Assembly: GCF_020921035.1 (NCBI RefSeq) | Contig: NC_063150.1 | Coordinates: 4,960,001-5,024,000, forward strand | Origin: Rhodamnia argentea | Lineage: Eukaryota; Streptophyta; Magnoliopsida; Myrtales; Myrtaceae | Direction: 5' to 3' | Length of the DNA stretch: 64,000 nt | Shown: piece after piece, positions 62,545-64,000 of the stretch | Layout: every line of letters begins with the position of its first letter | How positions within the stretch are numbered: position 1 is the stretch's first letter | Translations under genes and position numbers: made by a program | The notes under the pieces: model-generated | Told to the model about the DNA's origin: nothing | Seen by the model: the letters and a program-made list of their open reading frames with translations, nothing else | Databases searched by the model: none

Positions 62545-62972
62545 ATATCATTTAAACCTATTGTAATTGTATCAATTCAATGATAAATTTTCTTTTTTCC
62601 AATTGAATTATAAAACTTTCGATTCGCGCTAATACAGGCCTATTTGGCCAGCTGGCATTGGCATGAATGATCTTTAATGTATTTTCAAATTTTCAAAAAT
62701 TTTCAAATTTTCAATTATATTTTTTTTTTTCAATATTTTTTTTCCTTTTTTGTTACAAAAAAAAATACAGGAAAAAAGTAAAAGTAATAATTAATAAATT
62801 TGAAAAATATTAAAAAAATATTAAAGATATCCCCTTCAACTTTGACTGATCAAATGGATTGAATTGACATGAATGTAAAAGTTTAGGATTCAATTGGCAA
62901 AAAAAAATTATAACTAAATTGACATAATTGCAATAGGTTTAGAACCTTTTTGATAATTTTCTCTTTCTTTAT
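62545..62972. mobile_element. Mutator-like MITE, family member (left end eroded)
   Basis: Contains cctattgtaattgtatcaattcaa on the left and, on the right, gcaataggtttagaacctttttgataattttctc, which pair as inverted arms matching the 26668 family. The extreme left end is not recognisable. It has an AT-rich core with aaattttcaaatttt repeats. Confidence 0.65.
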
Positions 62973-63314
62973 TAGATGAATTTTGTTAATTTCAGATATT
63001 TATTTTGAATCAATTCGTAACAATTTGATAGATAGTTTTGTTGAGTTAAATGAAAAGGAAATGACATTATACGCTATATATATTTGCTTCAACATTCTCT
63101 TAAATTAACGTTAAACTATATCGTCTACATCTAGATAAATTAACTTGATTAAGAAAACATAATTAAGACACACTCTATCCATTATTTCAGGGTACATGGA
63201 CATTCACTTTGTATACATTATTTGAAGATAACGTATTTTAGAGACTATAGTGAAAAAATTTCTCACTATCGAATTTTTTGAAACTTAAACTTAATGTGTG
63301 TTGCATTTGCAAGA

Positions 63315-64000
63315 CATTTTAAGGCAAAAGGACACCCGAAATGCCAAAAATTATGTACGGTGCTCACTTTAATGCCAATATTTTTTCTAGATCACTTAAG
63401 TATCAATTTTTTTGAAAAATGGTTATTTCAGTGCTAACTCCGATAAGCCTCATTGGAAATATGATAAAGCATCACGTGGCTCGCCAGAGCTTCCAAGTCC
63501 GCAATAAAAAATTTTAAAATTTATAAAAAAAAATCCACATAATATTTAAAAAAATAAAAATAAACTAAAAAACTAAAAATAAACTAAAAAAATGCAATTA
63601 GAGTGGTGAGGGCTCATAGCCCTCATTGTCGCCGCCCCACCATCGCCAACCACGGCAGCGATGGGTTGGGGAGTGCTCGGGCGGGTCAGCAAGGCCCGGC
63701 AATGGCTGGCCGGCGTCTTGTAGACCCATGGTGAGGCCGACCTCGCCCAAAGATTTGGATAAATCAAATTCCCTTCCCAAATTGTACAAGCTTCTTTCGA
63801 AGCATACATCAAAAGCTCTATTTGTCTCTGCCATTCTATGAATCTCTTCGTTTTTGTACTGGATGGAGCATGAGCGGTTTCAAGGCCCCTTTTGTTGTAA
63901 CGCTCTCTGAAAAAAGTTTCCTTTGCTAAGAACTGGGACAATCAAATCTTCTAGCTTCAACTAGCCCAATGTTAGTCGAAATAACTTTTGTTGCCAGAAT
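63315..64000. mobile_element. Possible MITE running off the window
   Basis: Starts aaggcaaaaggacacccgaaatgcc, similar to the end of the element at 7696 (gggaaaaggacac). An AT-rich arm and then a GC-rich core follow (63600-63760: ggctcatagccctc, cgccgccccaccatcgcc, ggctggccggcg). The other end is not visible in this window. The long minus-strand frame here (63573-63941) spans GC-rich core and flank and has no recognised domain. Confidence 0.4.

Overview
This is nuclear DNA from a flowering plant, almost certainly a woody eudicot. The genes have many short exons with GT-AG introns. The background is AT-rich, there are many MITEs, LTR and LINE remnants, and (GA/CT)n or (AT)n microsatellites are frequent. 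The protein families (SKU5-similar, SCPL, IBH1-like bHLH, DUF538, plant B3) are plant-specific or plant-typical. The repeat style would fit Myrtaceae, but that is an impression and not shown here. I see no bacterial features, CRISPR array, tRNA or rRNA.

I could assemble five genes by reading splice sites by hand, all with open frames: (1) a 14-exon serine carboxypeptidase-like gene on the minus strand (1908-6453, 495 aa); (2) a 6-exon B3-domain gene on the plus strand (30346-32004, 228 aa); (3) an 8-exon SKU5-similar multicopper-oxidase-like gene on the minus strand (34272-38329, 569 aa); (4) a 2-exon secreted DUF538 gene on the plus strand (44855-45999, 185 aa); (5) a single-exon IBH1-like atypical bHLH gene on the minus strand (57547-58065, 172 aa).

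The left 28 kb is a decaying tandem array of the carboxypeptidase gene. Copy A is intact. Copy B (9200-11121) has lost exons 2, 3 and 10-14 and carries frameshifts and a nonsense codon. Copy C (17234-25906) has lost exons 8-11, has a stop codon plus a Ser-to-Pro change at the catalytic serine motif, and its first exon is split by a TTA-flanked Harbinger-type element. That element is itself interrupted by a long-LTR Gypsy/Ogre-like sequence. Flanking DNA is duplicated with the genes, so the copies serve as empty-site controls for several MITE insertions. A broken, TE-interrupted relic of the SKU5-similar gene (13021-14512) lies between copies B and C.

The right half (38-64 kb) holds isolated genes in repeat-rich DNA: a second member of the Harbinger-like family (39425-40525), hAT-like and Mutator-like MITEs, a degenerate LINE (about 49830-52318), a possible solo LTR (53272-53550), a G-rich tract (48816-48863) and several local tandem duplications. 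The five genes are functionally unrelated. Two of them act in the secretory pathway or cell wall (carboxypeptidase, SKS), DUF538 is probably secreted, and two are nuclear regulators (B3, bHLH). I found no operon-like or pathway-like cluster apart from the carboxypeptidase duplication.
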